Assembly: GCA_022801925.1 (NCBI GenBank)
Contig: JAAWTG010000032.1
Location: forward strand, 1-33,935
DNA length: 33,935 nucleotides
From: Clostridia bacterium
Lineage (GTDB): Bacteria; Bacillota; Clostridia; RUG12999
Direction of reading: 5' to 3'
Shown here: positions 23,918-31,843 of the stretch, piece after piece
Layout of the letters: each line of letters begins with the position of its first letter
How positions within the stretch are numbered: the stretch's first letter is position 1
Made by a program: the position numbers and the translations under genes
The notes under the pieces: model-generated
Seen by the model: the letters and a program-made list of their open reading frames with translations, nothing else
Databases searched by the model: none
Told to the model about the DNA's origin: nothing

Positions 23918-23957
23918 GAAACAGTGTGTATGAAGTGGTTCTCATGCACACTGTTTT
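23918..23957 (+). terminator. Terminator of the malic enzyme gene
   Basis: AAACAGTGTG pairs with CACACTGTTT, extended by ATGA/TCAT beyond one mismatch, followed by TTTT-G. Confidence 0.85.
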
Positions 23958-24010
23958 GACTTAAAAATATTAGATTTCTTTCGAGTTAAAAGAAAAAATG
24001 GTTTTATCTC

Positions 24011-24038
24011 TTGACAAATCAATCTTGTATGGTATAAT
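24011..24038 (+). promoter_or_regulatory. Promoter of tRNA-Leu(GAG)
   Basis: TTGACA (24011-24016), 16 bp, TATAAT (24033-24038) with TGG in front (extended -10). Start about 20 nt before the tRNA. Confidence 0.88.
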
Positions 24039-24063
24039 AATACTGTTACAATCTAATTGATAT

Positions 24064-24148
24064 GCAAAGGTGGCGGAACCGGCAGACGCGCACGTTTGAG
24101 GGGCGTGTGGAGCAATCCATGGGGGTTCAAGTCCCCTCCTTTGCACCA
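24064..24148 (+). tRNA. tRNA-Leu(GAG)
   Basis: Acceptor GCAAAGG (24064-24070) pairs with CCTTTGC (24138-24144), discriminator A, encoded CCA. The anticodon loop TTGAGGG gives GAG, decoding CUU/CUC. The variable arm is the leucine type, and the T loop is TTCAAGT. Its 3' end and terminator are duplicated 200 bp downstream. Confidence 0.95.
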
Positions 24149-24213
24149 GGAAGTTCTTGCAGCGAAGCTGCAGGAACTTTTTTATAAAAAGAGGGACTTG
24201 AAGGCTAAGAGGG
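24131..24213 (+). repeat. tRNA-Leu 3' end plus terminator, repeat copy 1
   Basis: The tRNA 3' strand (GTCCCCTCCTTTGC) and the following sequence, including the terminator GTTCTTGCAGC-GAA-GCTGCAGGAAC with six T (24153-24183) and GAGGGACTTGAAGGC, recur almost unchanged at 24330-24413. The terminator presumably ends the tRNA-Leu transcript. Confidence 0.85.
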
Positions 24214-24329
24214 CACGAGAGCGGAGAGGAAGGTTGCCGGTGGCAAGCTTCCAGCGAACGTGGTGCGCAGGCGGGCACCATGCCGAAGGGTATGGTCGCC
24301 GAGCAATGCGAATTGCGGGAGCAAGGCGC

Positions 24330-24413
24330 GTCCCCTCCTTTGCTACCGGAAAGTTCTTGCAGCGAAGCTGCAGGAACTTTTTTATAAAAAGAGGGACTTG
24401 AAGGCCAAGAGGG
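24330..24413 (+). repeat. tRNA-Leu 3' end plus terminator, repeat copy 2 (remnant)
   Basis: Second copy, offset by 199-200 bp, carrying 14 nt of the tRNA 3' strand (GTCCCCTCCTTTGC) then TACC in place of ACCA. There is no tRNA body in front of it. A third, shorter piece (24646-24702: GTTCC-ACA-GGAAC, six T, GGACTTGAAGGCTAAG) lies just before the radical SAM gene. The gene-free stretch 24149-24736 is otherwise low-value sequence with the faint similarity to 18640-18956 described there. Confidence 0.8.
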
Positions 24414-24736
24414 AACTACGTCGGAACAGACTTTGCTTCGTTCCGATTTTTGTTTGCACAAAAATCAGTCGCATGCTCCGTCGTTCCTCCTTTTTCGAAA
24501 AAGGTCACGCCAAGTCGCTCGGCGCACTTACCTATGCCCTGAAGAGGTATAAACGCGTTCGCTGGCGCTTTGTTGGCTACTAGCCTTTTTCGGGTTTGCG
24601 CGCTTCGCGTATTTGAAAGTCCTTGGTTTTGCTGTGTTCTCGATAAGTTCCACAGGAACTTTTTTATAAAAAATGGACTTGAAGGCTAAGAAGGCACGAG
24701 ATATCATTTGCAAAAGAAGTATATGAGGTGGATATC

Positions 24737-26077
24737 ATGTACATAAAATTAATACAGCCTAAGATGATAAAAAGACCCATGGATACGGATATCAAAATCC
24801 ATATGGCGCCGCCGCTCGGACTTTTAACGGTTGTTCATATTCTTCAGGACCGGCATACTGTTGTGCTGGAAAATGAAAACATTCAAGACATTCACTATGG
24901 CGATTCGCCCGATATTGTCGGTATCTCTGTCACAGTAGATACAATGCCCAGGGCGGTTGAAATTGCTAAAAAATTTCGGCGCAAAGGCGCAGTTGTGGTT
25001 GCGGGCGGTATTCACATAACAACTGCGTATGATACGATTCTGGAAGAGCGTTTCGATGTGTTGTGCGTGGGAGCAGCAGAGGGAACATGGCCTAGTATTA
25101 TAAAGGACTATGAAAATGGACTGCTGAAAAAAATATATATGTGCGGCAAAGAATTCGGAGGAGAAGATATTGTTTCTCCGGCTTATGATTTTTTGAAAAA
25201 AGAACAATATTTATATTGTAATGTGATTCACACCAGTAGGGGCTGCCCGTTTCGATGTGATTTTTGCTATAACAGTGCGGCGCAGCGTATGTATGTGAAT
25301 CGGAATATTGAGGATGTTTTGCAGGATATAAAAGCGGTTCACTCGAAGCATATCATGTTTATTGACGATAATTTTGCTGGAAATCCTGCATGGACAAGAG
25401 CGTTTTTGGAGACCATCAAGCCGATGGGGATTCAATGGAATGCGGCAGTGTCAATCAATGTTGCTGATGATGAAAGTCTGCTTGATTTAATGAAAGAAAG
25501 CGGCTGCCGGAGTTTATTTATCGGATTTGAAAGCATTAGCCCATCGTCTATTGACAATGTTCATAAAATACAAAATAGCACCGCCCAATATGAGCGGGCA
25601 GTGCGCGCGATTCATGACAGGGGAATCATGATTAACGGAAGTTTTGTATTTGGACTTGACGGCGATACCCCTGAAACGTTCCGGCTGACGCTGGACTGGA
25701 TTGTGAAAAACAAAATTGAAACAGTAACCTCTCATATTTTAACACCCTATCCGGGCACGGTGTTATATGATAAATTAAAAAAAGAGGGACGTATTGTATC
25801 TGATGATTTATCCAAATATAACACGGCGAATGTTGTGTTTCAGCCGGCCGGTATGACAGCACAAGAGTTATATCGCGGCTACATATGGATATATCAACAG
25901 ATTTATAGTCTGAAAAATATACTGAAAAGAATGCCGGAAAACAAACAGCAAAGAGCCTCCTATTTGTTGTTTAATCTGTTGTATCGCAAATATGGGCGTG
26001 TGACAGATTTTATTTGTAAGATAATGACCTACAAACGCATTGGGAGAATTGCGCAGCGGATATCACATTATTTGTAA
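24737..26077 (+). CDS. B12-binding-like / radical SAM protein of unknown substrate
   Basis: 446 aa from ATG at 24737, which has GAGGTGG 5 nt upstream; a GTG at 24728 is possible but lies over that ribosome-binding site. N-terminal 140 residues look like a cobalamin-binding Rossmann domain (APPLGLLTVVHIL, IVGISVTVDTMPRA, VVVAGGIHITT), without a DxHxxG cobalt-ligand motif that I can see. The radical SAM domain holds CPFRCDFC (near 174-181), then HIMFIDDNFAGNP and GSFVFGLDGDTPETF. The C-terminus is basic. This layout is shared by BchE-like and hopanoid/lipid-modifying enzymes and many uncharacterised ones. No partner genes flank it, so the substrate is unknown. Placed directly after repeated tRNA-Leu 3' fragments, it may have arrived by transfer. 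Confidence 0.85.
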   Translation: MYIKLIQPKMIKRPMDTDIKIHMAPPLGLLTVVHILQDRHTVVLENENIQDIHYGDSPDIVGISVTVDTMPRAVEIAKKFRRKGAVVVAGGIHITTAYDTILEERFDVLCVGAAEGTWPSIIKDYENGLLKKIYMCGKEFGGEDIVSPAYDFLKKEQYLYCNVIHTSRGCPFRCDFCYNSAAQRMYVNRNIEDVLQDIKAVHSKHIMFIDDNFAGNPAWTRAFLETIKPMGIQWNAAVSINVADDESLLDLMKESGCRSLFIGFESISPSSIDNVHKIQNSTAQYERAVRAIHDRGIMINGSFVFGLDGDTPETFRLTLDWIVKNKIETVTSHILTPYPGTVLYDKLKKEGRIVSDDLSKYNTANVVFQPAGMTAQELYRGYIWIYQQIYSLKNILKRMPENKQQRASYLLFNLLYRKYGRVTDFICKIMTYKRIGRIAQRISHYL

Positions 26078-26204
26078 ATCAGAATGACAAAAGAATGCTT
26101 AAGCACAGCAACCCGAGTAGGTGGTGTTATATGTTTTTTTGTGTCGCGGAGTCAAACGGCGGCAGGTAAAAAATCTGAAAAACAGTCTCTCCGATGCAGC
26201 CAAT

Positions 26205-26249
26205 AAAAAAACAGTTCACCCTCTTATTTTGGGAGTGAACTGTTTTTTT
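26205..26249. terminator. Bidirectional terminator between radical SAM and transketolase genes
   Basis: CAGTTCAC and GTGAACTG form the stem, extended by CTC/GGG past a mismatch, with A7 before and T7 after. It serves the converging genes ending at 26077 and 26260. Nothing else is seen in 26078-26204. Confidence 0.9.
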
Positions 26250-26259
26250 ACTTGCAATA

Positions 26260-27195
26260 TTACAGATTCGTTTTCACTTGACGGACAATGTTTTCTGCCG
26301 AAAGTCCATATTCTTTCAGCAGCACATAGGGGTCGCCGGAACGCCCGAATTCATCTTGCACACCAATACGCAACAATTTTGCCGGCGCATTTTCGCAGAG
26401 CACTTCTGCAACGGCGCTGCCCAGTCCGCCAATGATGGAATGTTCCTCCGCAGTAACGATAAATGAAGTTTCTTTTGCCGCTTTGACAATAATATCCTTG
26501 TCAATCGGTTTAATCGTATGAATATCAATGACACGTGCATGAATCCCCTCCTGTGCCAAAGTGTCGGCTGCGTCCAGCGCTTCCGGCACCATCAGTCCAG
26601 TGGCGATAATAGCCACGTCGCTGCCGTCGCGGAGTTGTTTGCCTTTGCCCAGTTCAAAGGTATAATTTTCTGCATCATAGATAACAGGCGTCGCCAGCCG
26701 TCCAAACCGCAGATAGACAGGACCGTTATGCAAAATTGCCGCTTCCACTGCGGCGCGCGCTTCCACGCTGTCAGCAGGATTGATAACCGTCATATTAGGA
26801 ATGCTGCGCATGAGAGAAATATCTTCAATTGCTTGATGGCTTCCGCCGTCTTCGCCAACGGAAATACCGGCATGTGTCGCACCGATTTTCACATTCAGGT
26901 TGGCATAGCAAATGGAATTGCGCACTTGTTCAAAGGCACGTCCCGCCGCAAAGATTGCAAAAGAACTTGCAAACACAGTTTTGCCGCAGCTTGCAATACC
27001 TGCCGCAGTGGACATCATGTTTGCCTCAGCAATACCGACGTTGACAAAACGGTCGGGATATGTTTTTTTGAAGCCGTCTGTTTTTGTGGACTTGGAAAGG
27101 TCTGCATCCAGAACGACAATATCATATTTTTCGCCAAATTCTTTCAGTGCATTCCCGTATGCCTCACGGGTTGCAACTTTTTTAATGTCTGCCAT
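26260..27195 (-). CDS. Transketolase, C-terminal subunit
   Basis: 311 aa. Contains the pyrimidine-binding and C-terminal domains of transketolase as a separate chain: VNVGIAEANMMSTAAGIASCGKTVFASSFAIFAAGRAFEQ (start of the Pyr domain, about 50 onward), THAGISVGEDGGSHQAIEDI, and the C-terminal IIATGLMVPEALDAA...TAEEHSIIGGLGSAV. The conserved Glu of GIAEANM activates thiamine diphosphate. It needs the N-terminal subunit encoded 99 bp upstream. Split transketolases of this type are usual in Clostridia and Archaea. GGAGTGA precedes the ATG. Confidence 0.95.
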   Translation of the reverse strand: MADIKKVATREAYGNALKEFGEKYDIVVLDADLSKSTKTDGFKKTYPDRFVNVGIAEANMMSTAAGIASCGKTVFASSFAIFAAGRAFEQVRNSICYANLNVKIGATHAGISVGEDGGSHQAIEDISLMRSIPNMTVINPADSVEARAAVEAAILHNGPVYLRFGRLATPVIYDAENYTFELGKGKQLRDGSDVAIIATGLMVPEALDAADTLAQEGIHARVIDIHTIKPIDKDIIVKAAKETSFIVTAEEHSIIGGLGSAVAEVLCENAPAKLLRIGVQDEFGRSGDPYVLLKEYGLSAENIVRQVKTNL

Positions 27196-27246
27196 AGTTC
27201 ACTCCATTCCGCCGCCGGCGGCAGCGCGGCAAAAATTGACCGGTCA

Positions 27247-27274
27247 CATGCGCTTGCCGCCGAATAAGCGCATG
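27247..27274 (-). other. Hairpin in the transketolase intersubunit spacer
   Basis: CATGCGCTT (27247-27255) and AAGCGCATG (27266-27274) form a perfect 9-bp stem in the 99-bp spacer. No T-run follows, so it is more likely an RNA processing or stability element than a terminator. Confidence 0.45.
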
Positions 27275-27294
27275 AAGAAAGAAACGTTCCGTCT

Positions 27295-28146
27295 TTATGC
27301 CAATGCAGCGGAAAGCTGATGGATTTTTGCGTCAATTTCCGCGATTGCTGTTTCATATTGCTTCTGATTGGGCGCCATGCCGTGCCATGCCGCTTCGTTT
27401 TCCATGAAAGAAACGCCTTTTCCTTTAATGGATTTACAAATGACGACAGTGGGCTTGCCTTTGCATTGCTTTGCATGATCCAGCGCGCCGCGCAGGGCGG
27501 TTAAATCATGCGCGTCTACGCAAATCACATTCCAGCCAAATGCCAAGAACTTTTCATCAACCGGCATGGGATTCATGACGTCGCGCACATCACCATCGAT
27601 TTGCAATAAATTGAGGTCAATGAACGCGGTCAAGTTGTCCAGCTTGTGGTGGGCGGCAAACATAGCCGCTTCCCATACTTGCCCTTCTTCCAGTTCGCCG
27701 TCTCCTAAAATGGTATAGACACGGTAGGATTTTTGGTCGAGTTTTGCGGCGATTGCCATGCCGTTTGCACAGCAGATGCCCTGCCCGAGAGAACCGGTGG
27801 ACATATCCACGCCGGGAATTTTGCGCATGTCAGGATGCCCTTGCAGATAGCTGTCCGCTTTACGCAGCGTTTTGAGATCCTCCACAGGAATAAACCCTTT
27901 TTCTGCCAACGCGCCATAGAGTGCGGGCGCGCAATGCCCTTTTGACAAAACGAACCGGTCGCGATCCTCCCATGCCGGATTTTTGGGGTCTACATGCATT
28001 TCGTCAAAATATAAAACCGCCAAAATATCAGCAATGGAAAGTGAACCGCCCGGATGTCCGCAGCCGGCGCTGAATACGCCTTCCAATACATGCCGGCGGA
28101 TTTTATACGCAACGAGTTCCAGCATGTTTTTTTGTTTTTCATCCAT
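27295..28146 (-). CDS. Transketolase, N-terminal subunit
   Basis: 283 aa. The thiamine-diphosphate-binding half: GCGHPGGSLSIADILAVLYF (about 24-43), KGHCAPALYGALAEKG, and the GDGELEEGQVWEAAMFAAHHKLDNL motif (about 147-171) that binds Mg2+ and the diphosphate. With the next gene it makes an active transketolase for pentose phosphate interconversion, which anaerobes use to make pentoses and erythrose 4-phosphate, the latter a precursor of aromatic amino acids. AGGAGGAAC precedes the ATG. Confidence 0.95.
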   Translation of the reverse strand: MDEKQKNMLELVAYKIRRHVLEGVFSAGCGHPGGSLSIADILAVLYFDEMHVDPKNPAWEDRDRFVLSKGHCAPALYGALAEKGFIPVEDLKTLRKADSYLQGHPDMRKIPGVDMSTGSLGQGICCANGMAIAAKLDQKSYRVYTILGDGELEEGQVWEAAMFAAHHKLDNLTAFIDLNLLQIDGDVRDVMNPMPVDEKFLAFGWNVICVDAHDLTALRGALDHAKQCKGKPTVVICKSIKGKGVSFMENEAAWHGMAPNQKQYETAIAEIDAKIHQLSAALA

Positions 28147-28209
28147 TCCATGTTCCTCCTACCGTTTTAATATCGTGGTGCAAACTGTATACAATTTCTC
28201 TATCTATAG

Positions 28210-28218
28210 ATTATACCA
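28210..28218 (-). promoter_or_regulatory. Extended -10 promoter of the transketolase operon
   Basis: TGGTATAAT on the minus strand (28218-28210), 64 bp before the start codon; no good -35 box is seen, as allowed for extended -10 promoters. Confidence 0.45.
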
Positions 28219-28259
28219 CATCTGTGAAGTCGGGTGTAGTGGCTGATTTCACAAAATTT

Positions 28260-28664
28260 TCAGTGATGTGCAATAATTTTTTTGAGAAAATAAAAAATCC
28301 GTTCGCTTTGCCCTGTTAAATAAAGGTATCCCATCAGCGTTTCCAGTCCGGTAGCGCGTTTATAATCAATAAGTTTGGCGTTTTTGGGAACCGTGGCGGA
28401 TTTCGCATTGCGTCCGCGTTTATAAATCGCCGCTTCCTCCTCGGTGAACTCTTCTTCAATCCATTCCAGCGCCTTGCTCTGCGCTGCTGCGCTGACATAG
28501 TCGCGCGCCATCATATGTAACCGGTGAACCGGATAATTGCCTTGTGACACCAGATAGCTGCGGACAAACAACTCATAGACATTGTCGCCCAAATAGGCAA
28601 GCGTCAAAGGCGAATATTGGCTTGCCGGCAGTTCCGGCGAAAATATATCCGAAATAAAATCCAT
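28260..28664 (-). CDS. mrnC: Mini-ribonuclease III
   Basis: 134 aa from ATG at 28664, which follows AAAGGAG; the frame extends upstream into comF, so the inner start is chosen. It is an RNase III catalytic domain without the dsRNA-binding domain: LAYLGDNVYELFVRSYL holds the catalytic Asp, and KRGRNAKSATVPK and ATGLETLMGYLYL the remaining conserved positions. Known in Bacillus to mature 23S rRNA ends. Usually next to cysS; here it follows comF by 17 bp in a recD2 operon, a less common place. Confidence 0.93.
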   Translation of the reverse strand: MDFISDIFSPELPASQYSPLTLAYLGDNVYELFVRSYLVSQGNYPVHRLHMMARDYVSAAAQSKALEWIEEEFTEEEAAIYKRGRNAKSATVPKNAKLIDYKRATGLETLMGYLYLTGQSERIFYFLKKIIAHH

Positions 28665-28681
28665 ATCGGAATCAACTCCTT

Positions 28682-29410
28682 TTAGGTATGTGCAAGCGTG
28701 ATGACACAAACATATTTTGCGCCCGCGCGTTTGAGTGTTTTTGCCACTTCAATCGTGGTGGCGCCGGTGGTGAATATGTCATCGAGCAGAATGATACATT
28801 TGTTTTTAATCAGTGCGCGTTCGTTGACGGAAAACACGCCGACAATATTTTTAGCACGCTCCTGCGCTTTCAAAGTGCTTTGCGCCGGTGTGCTTTTATT
28901 TTTCTCCACAACGTGGTCTTTCACAGGAATTTTGGTATATTTTCCAACATATCCCGCGATTTGTTTCATGTGGTTGAAGCCGCGGCTGCGTTCCCTCTGT
29001 TTATCGGAAGGAACATAGGTGATATACTGAATATTGCTTTTGGAAAAGCCCAAACGCAAAATAAAATCGGAAAGCAGGAACCCAAAATCCGCGGCAGCAG
29101 CAGTTTCGCCGCTGAATTTGAACCGCAAAATAGCGTCTCGGACATTGTCTTTATAGGGAAAAATACTAAACGCCGCGTCATATTGCCGTCCGACGCTTTT
29201 GCAGGTATAACAGTGGAACCGTCCGTCTGACAGGTGCATATTGCCGCCGCATTTCACGCATTTAAGACTATCTTCCGGAATGTTGTTGAGACATTCATAG
29301 CAAATCACAGGACGCGTGCCGGGCGACTGTAATTTTCCGCAAAAAACGCATTTGGGCGGAAAAAACAAATCGGTCAAATAAGTCCATGGATGCACTTTTA
29401 TTTTTATCAT
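28682..29410 (-). CDS. comF: ComF family phosphoribosyltransferase-like protein
   Basis: 242 aa. N-terminal zinc fingers: CVFCGKL, CYEC, CVKCGG and HCYTC (about 18-70). C-terminal phosphoribosyltransferase fold with the PRPP loop ILLDDIFTTGATTIEV (about 205-220) and RSRGFNHMKQIA. In naturally competent bacteria ComF/ComFC takes part in DNA import and processing, but the gene is also common in bacteria not known to be competent. Its ATG overlaps the recD2 stop by 4 nt. Confidence 0.93.
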   Translation of the reverse strand: MIKIKVHPWTYLTDLFFPPKCVFCGKLQSPGTRPVICYECLNNIPEDSLKCVKCGGNMHLSDGRFHCYTCKSVGRQYDAAFSIFPYKDNVRDAILRFKFSGETAAAADFGFLLSDFILRLGFSKSNIQYITYVPSDKQRERSRGFNHMKQIAGYVGKYTKIPVKDHVVEKNKSTPAQSTLKAQERAKNIVGVFSVNERALIKNKCIILLDDIFTTGATTIEVAKTLKRAGAKYVCVITLAHT

Positions 29411-31635
29411 ATTGCGTTAGTTCCTTCCTCTGATTGAATTTTTTCCTGCAGCAGCGTTGCCAGTCCGCTGTAGCGCATGGATTCGCGGTTGTTGTCCGTC
29501 ATGTAGCGAATCACTTCCTCCCGTCCCACCAGCACAACCAGACGGCGGGCGCGGGTGACGGCGGTGTAGAACAAGTTGCGGGACAGCAGCATGGAACTGA
29601 CAGGATAGGCGGGCATGACCACGGCGGAAAATTCACTGCCTTGACTTTTATGTACCGTCATGGCATATGCCAAATCAATGTCGTCCAGCAGTTCAAACGG
29701 ATACGTCACCTGCTTGTCCCCATCAAATATAATATATAGCACGCCTTGGCGTTTGTCAATATCTTCAATGAATCCGATATCGCCGTTGAAAATACCGGTT
29801 CCCTTTTGACCAATGGAACGCGTCCATTCAATGTCGTAGTTGTTGCGTACCTGCATAATTTTGTCGCCGGTGCGCAGCATATACCGCGGGCGTTTCACTT
29901 CTTTTTTGTCTTTGGCGGGCGGGTTGAACACCTGCTGCAATTGTTTGTTCAGGTTTTCCACGCCGGTTTCCCCCTTTTTGACAGGCGTGAGCACCTGTAT
30001 GGCGTCCAGCGCGTCCTCGCCCAAAAATTTGGGAAGCCGCGTCCGGCATAGTTCCAAAATTTCCGCCACACCCTGCGCGGCAGACGGACGGCGGAGAATG
30101 AAAAAATCTCCGTTTTTGGAACTGGTTTCGGGATATTGCCCCTGATTGATGCGGTGTGCATTGACAACAATCATGCTCTGTTTTGCCTGCCGAAAAATTT
30201 CGTCCAGACAAATCACCGGCACCGCGCCGCTTAAAATAATGTCGCTGAGGACATTGCCTGCGCCGACGGAGGGAAGCTGGTCGCTGTCGCCCACCAAAAT
30301 CACACGCGCGCCGTGTTTCACTGCCCGCAGCAAATAAAACATCATGGTGATGTCCAGCATGGATACCTCGTCAATGATAATCACGTCTTGCTCCAGCGGA
30401 TTGTTGCGGTCGCGCTTGAATACCTGACCGCTTTGCACACTGTCAAACTCCACCTCCAGCAAACGGTGAATTGTTTTGGCTTCTTGGTGACACATCTGCG
30501 TCATGCGTTTTGCCGCGCGGCCTGTCGGTGCGGCGAGCACAATATCCAATCCGCGCTGTTCCATGAGCGCAATCATGCATTGGATAATGGTGGTTTTTCC
30601 GGTTCCGGGCCCGCCGGTTATCACCAAAATTCCGCTGGTGAGCGCATATTCCACCGCTTGTTTTTGCTTTTCTGCAAGCTGAATGCCCTGTTTTTGTTCA
30701 AAGGCGGCAATATCGTTTAGTATATCCTGCTTTTGAATCTCAAATACCTGTCGGCGCAGCGATTTTAGGAAATGCGCCGTGTGTTCTTCGGCAGTATAAA
30801 ACGCGGTCAAATAAAGCGCATGAAAATCCGCCTGTTCCACAATGCGGATACGACCTGTCATGTGCAACTGATAAATAGCGGTCTGTACTTGGTCGGCGGA
30901 GACATGCAGTAGTTTTGCCACATAGTCCTCCACCACAGGCTGTGGTAAAAAAGTGTGTCCGCTGCCCGCGCCATCACTCAGCGCGTGCAGGACAGCGGCT
31001 TCCATGCGCTGGCGGCTCGCAGGGTCAAACGACAGCGACGCCGCAATTTTATCTGCTGTGGCAAACGTGATGCCGTCAATGTCGTTGCATAGGACATAGG
31101 GATTTTCCTGAATTTTTTCCAGTGCGTCCTCGCCCAGCGTTCGGAAAATTTTGTATGCCATGTTGGTGCTGACGCCGTTTTTGCCCAAAAATACAACGAG
31201 TTCGGAAATGGCTTCGCTGCTGATGAATTCCGCGTGGATTTTGGACGCCTTGTCCATGGAAATACCGGAAATACGCGCCAGCTTTCCGGGCTCTTCGCGC
31301 ATGATACGCAGCGTGTCCGCGCCGAAGGCTTCCACGATTTTTTGCGCCGTTTTTGCACCAATGCCATGAATCACGCCGGAGGAAAGAAAAATCAAAATAT
31401 CCTCGGCGGTTTCCGGCAGCACCTTTTCATAGTGCTCCACCTTGAACTGCTCGCCGTATTCCATGTGCATGACCCAACTGCCGGTCAGCTGCAGCTTGTC
31501 TCCGGGCGCGATAAACGGCAGACAGCCGACAATCACCACGTCGTCCTGTTCTTCCGTGACAAATTCGCAAACCATATATCCGTTTTCACGGTTTTCAAAA
31601 ATGATGTCCGCTACTGTTCCGCTTAAACTTTCCAT
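29407..31635 (-). CDS. recD2: RecD2-type 5'-3' DNA helicase
   Basis: 742 aa. N-terminal OB-like region, then helix-hairpin-helix motifs (VIHGIGAKTAQKIVEAFG near 92-109), the P-loop GGPGTGKTTI near residue 345, Walker B IIDEVSMLD, and the C-terminal AMTVHKSQGSEFSAVVMP motif. The long N-terminal extension separates it from RecBCD-type RecD. RecD2 acts in DNA repair and replication-fork maintenance in bacteria without RecBC. First gene of the recD2-comF-mrnC operon. Element D lies directly upstream and carries its promoter. Confidence 0.97.
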   Translation of the reverse strand: MESLSGTVADIIFENRENGYMVCEFVTEEQDDVVIVGCLPFIAPGDKLQLTGSWVMHMEYGEQFKVEHYEKVLPETAEDILIFLSSGVIHGIGAKTAQKIVEAFGADTLRIMREEPGKLARISGISMDKASKIHAEFISSEAISELVVFLGKNGVSTNMAYKIFRTLGEDALEKIQENPYVLCNDIDGITFATADKIAASLSFDPASRQRMEAAVLHALSDGAGSGHTFLPQPVVEDYVAKLLHVSADQVQTAIYQLHMTGRIRIVEQADFHALYLTAFYTAEEHTAHFLKSLRRQVFEIQKQDILNDIAAFEQKQGIQLAEKQKQAVEYALTSGILVITGGPGTGKTTIIQCMIALMEQRGLDIVLAAPTGRAAKRMTQMCHQEAKTIHRLLEVEFDSVQSGQVFKRDRNNPLEQDVIIIDEVSMLDITMMFYLLRAVKHGARVILVGDSDQLPSVGAGNVLSDIILSGAVPVICLDEIFRQAKQSMIVVNAHRINQGQYPETSSKNGDFFILRRPSAAQGVAEILELCRTRLPKFLGEDALDAIQVLTPVKKGETGVENLNKQLQQVFNPPAKDKKEVKRPRYMLRTGDKIMQVRNNYDIEWTRSIGQKGTGIFNGDIGFIEDIDKRQGVLYIIFDGDKQVTYPFELLDDIDLAYAMTVHKSQGSEFSAVVMPAYPVSSMLLSRNLFYTAVTRARRLVVLVGREEVIRYMTDNNRESMRYSGLATLLQEKIQSEEGTNAI

Positions 31636-31661
31636 GCCGCTTTCTGACCTTTCTGTTTTTT

Positions 31662-31747
31662 GGTATCATTTCGTGCATCTCTGCCGACCCGCGCACGCAT
31701 ATACGCCTTTTCCAATATATTATATCGAAAAACGTACGTTTGTTCAA
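31662..31747 (-). repeat. Structured promoter/leader element D (upstream of recD2), degenerate
   Basis: Read on the minus strand: TTGAAC (31747-31742), 17 bp, TATAAT (31724-31719); the outer stem GTGC/GCAC (31696-31673) with the AT bulge; then the box GAAATGATACC, the same closing sequence as in A and B. The inner hairpin is much reduced. Shortest and most decayed copy, same orientation relative to its gene as the others. No terminator or other gene is seen in 31636-31843. Confidence 0.7.
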
Positions 31748-31843
31748 TAGGAAATGAAATATTTTTTTGCGGAAGGGAACCAAAAACAGGTGGAAAACGT
31801 CTAACAAAGTAGTCAAATTTTACATAAGAAAGGGGACAAAACG

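Noticed and set aside
24057-24583. Open frames over tRNA-Leu and its downstream repeats
   Set aside because: They translate the tRNA and the repeated terminator unit, giving basic, low-complexity peptides; no credible gene.
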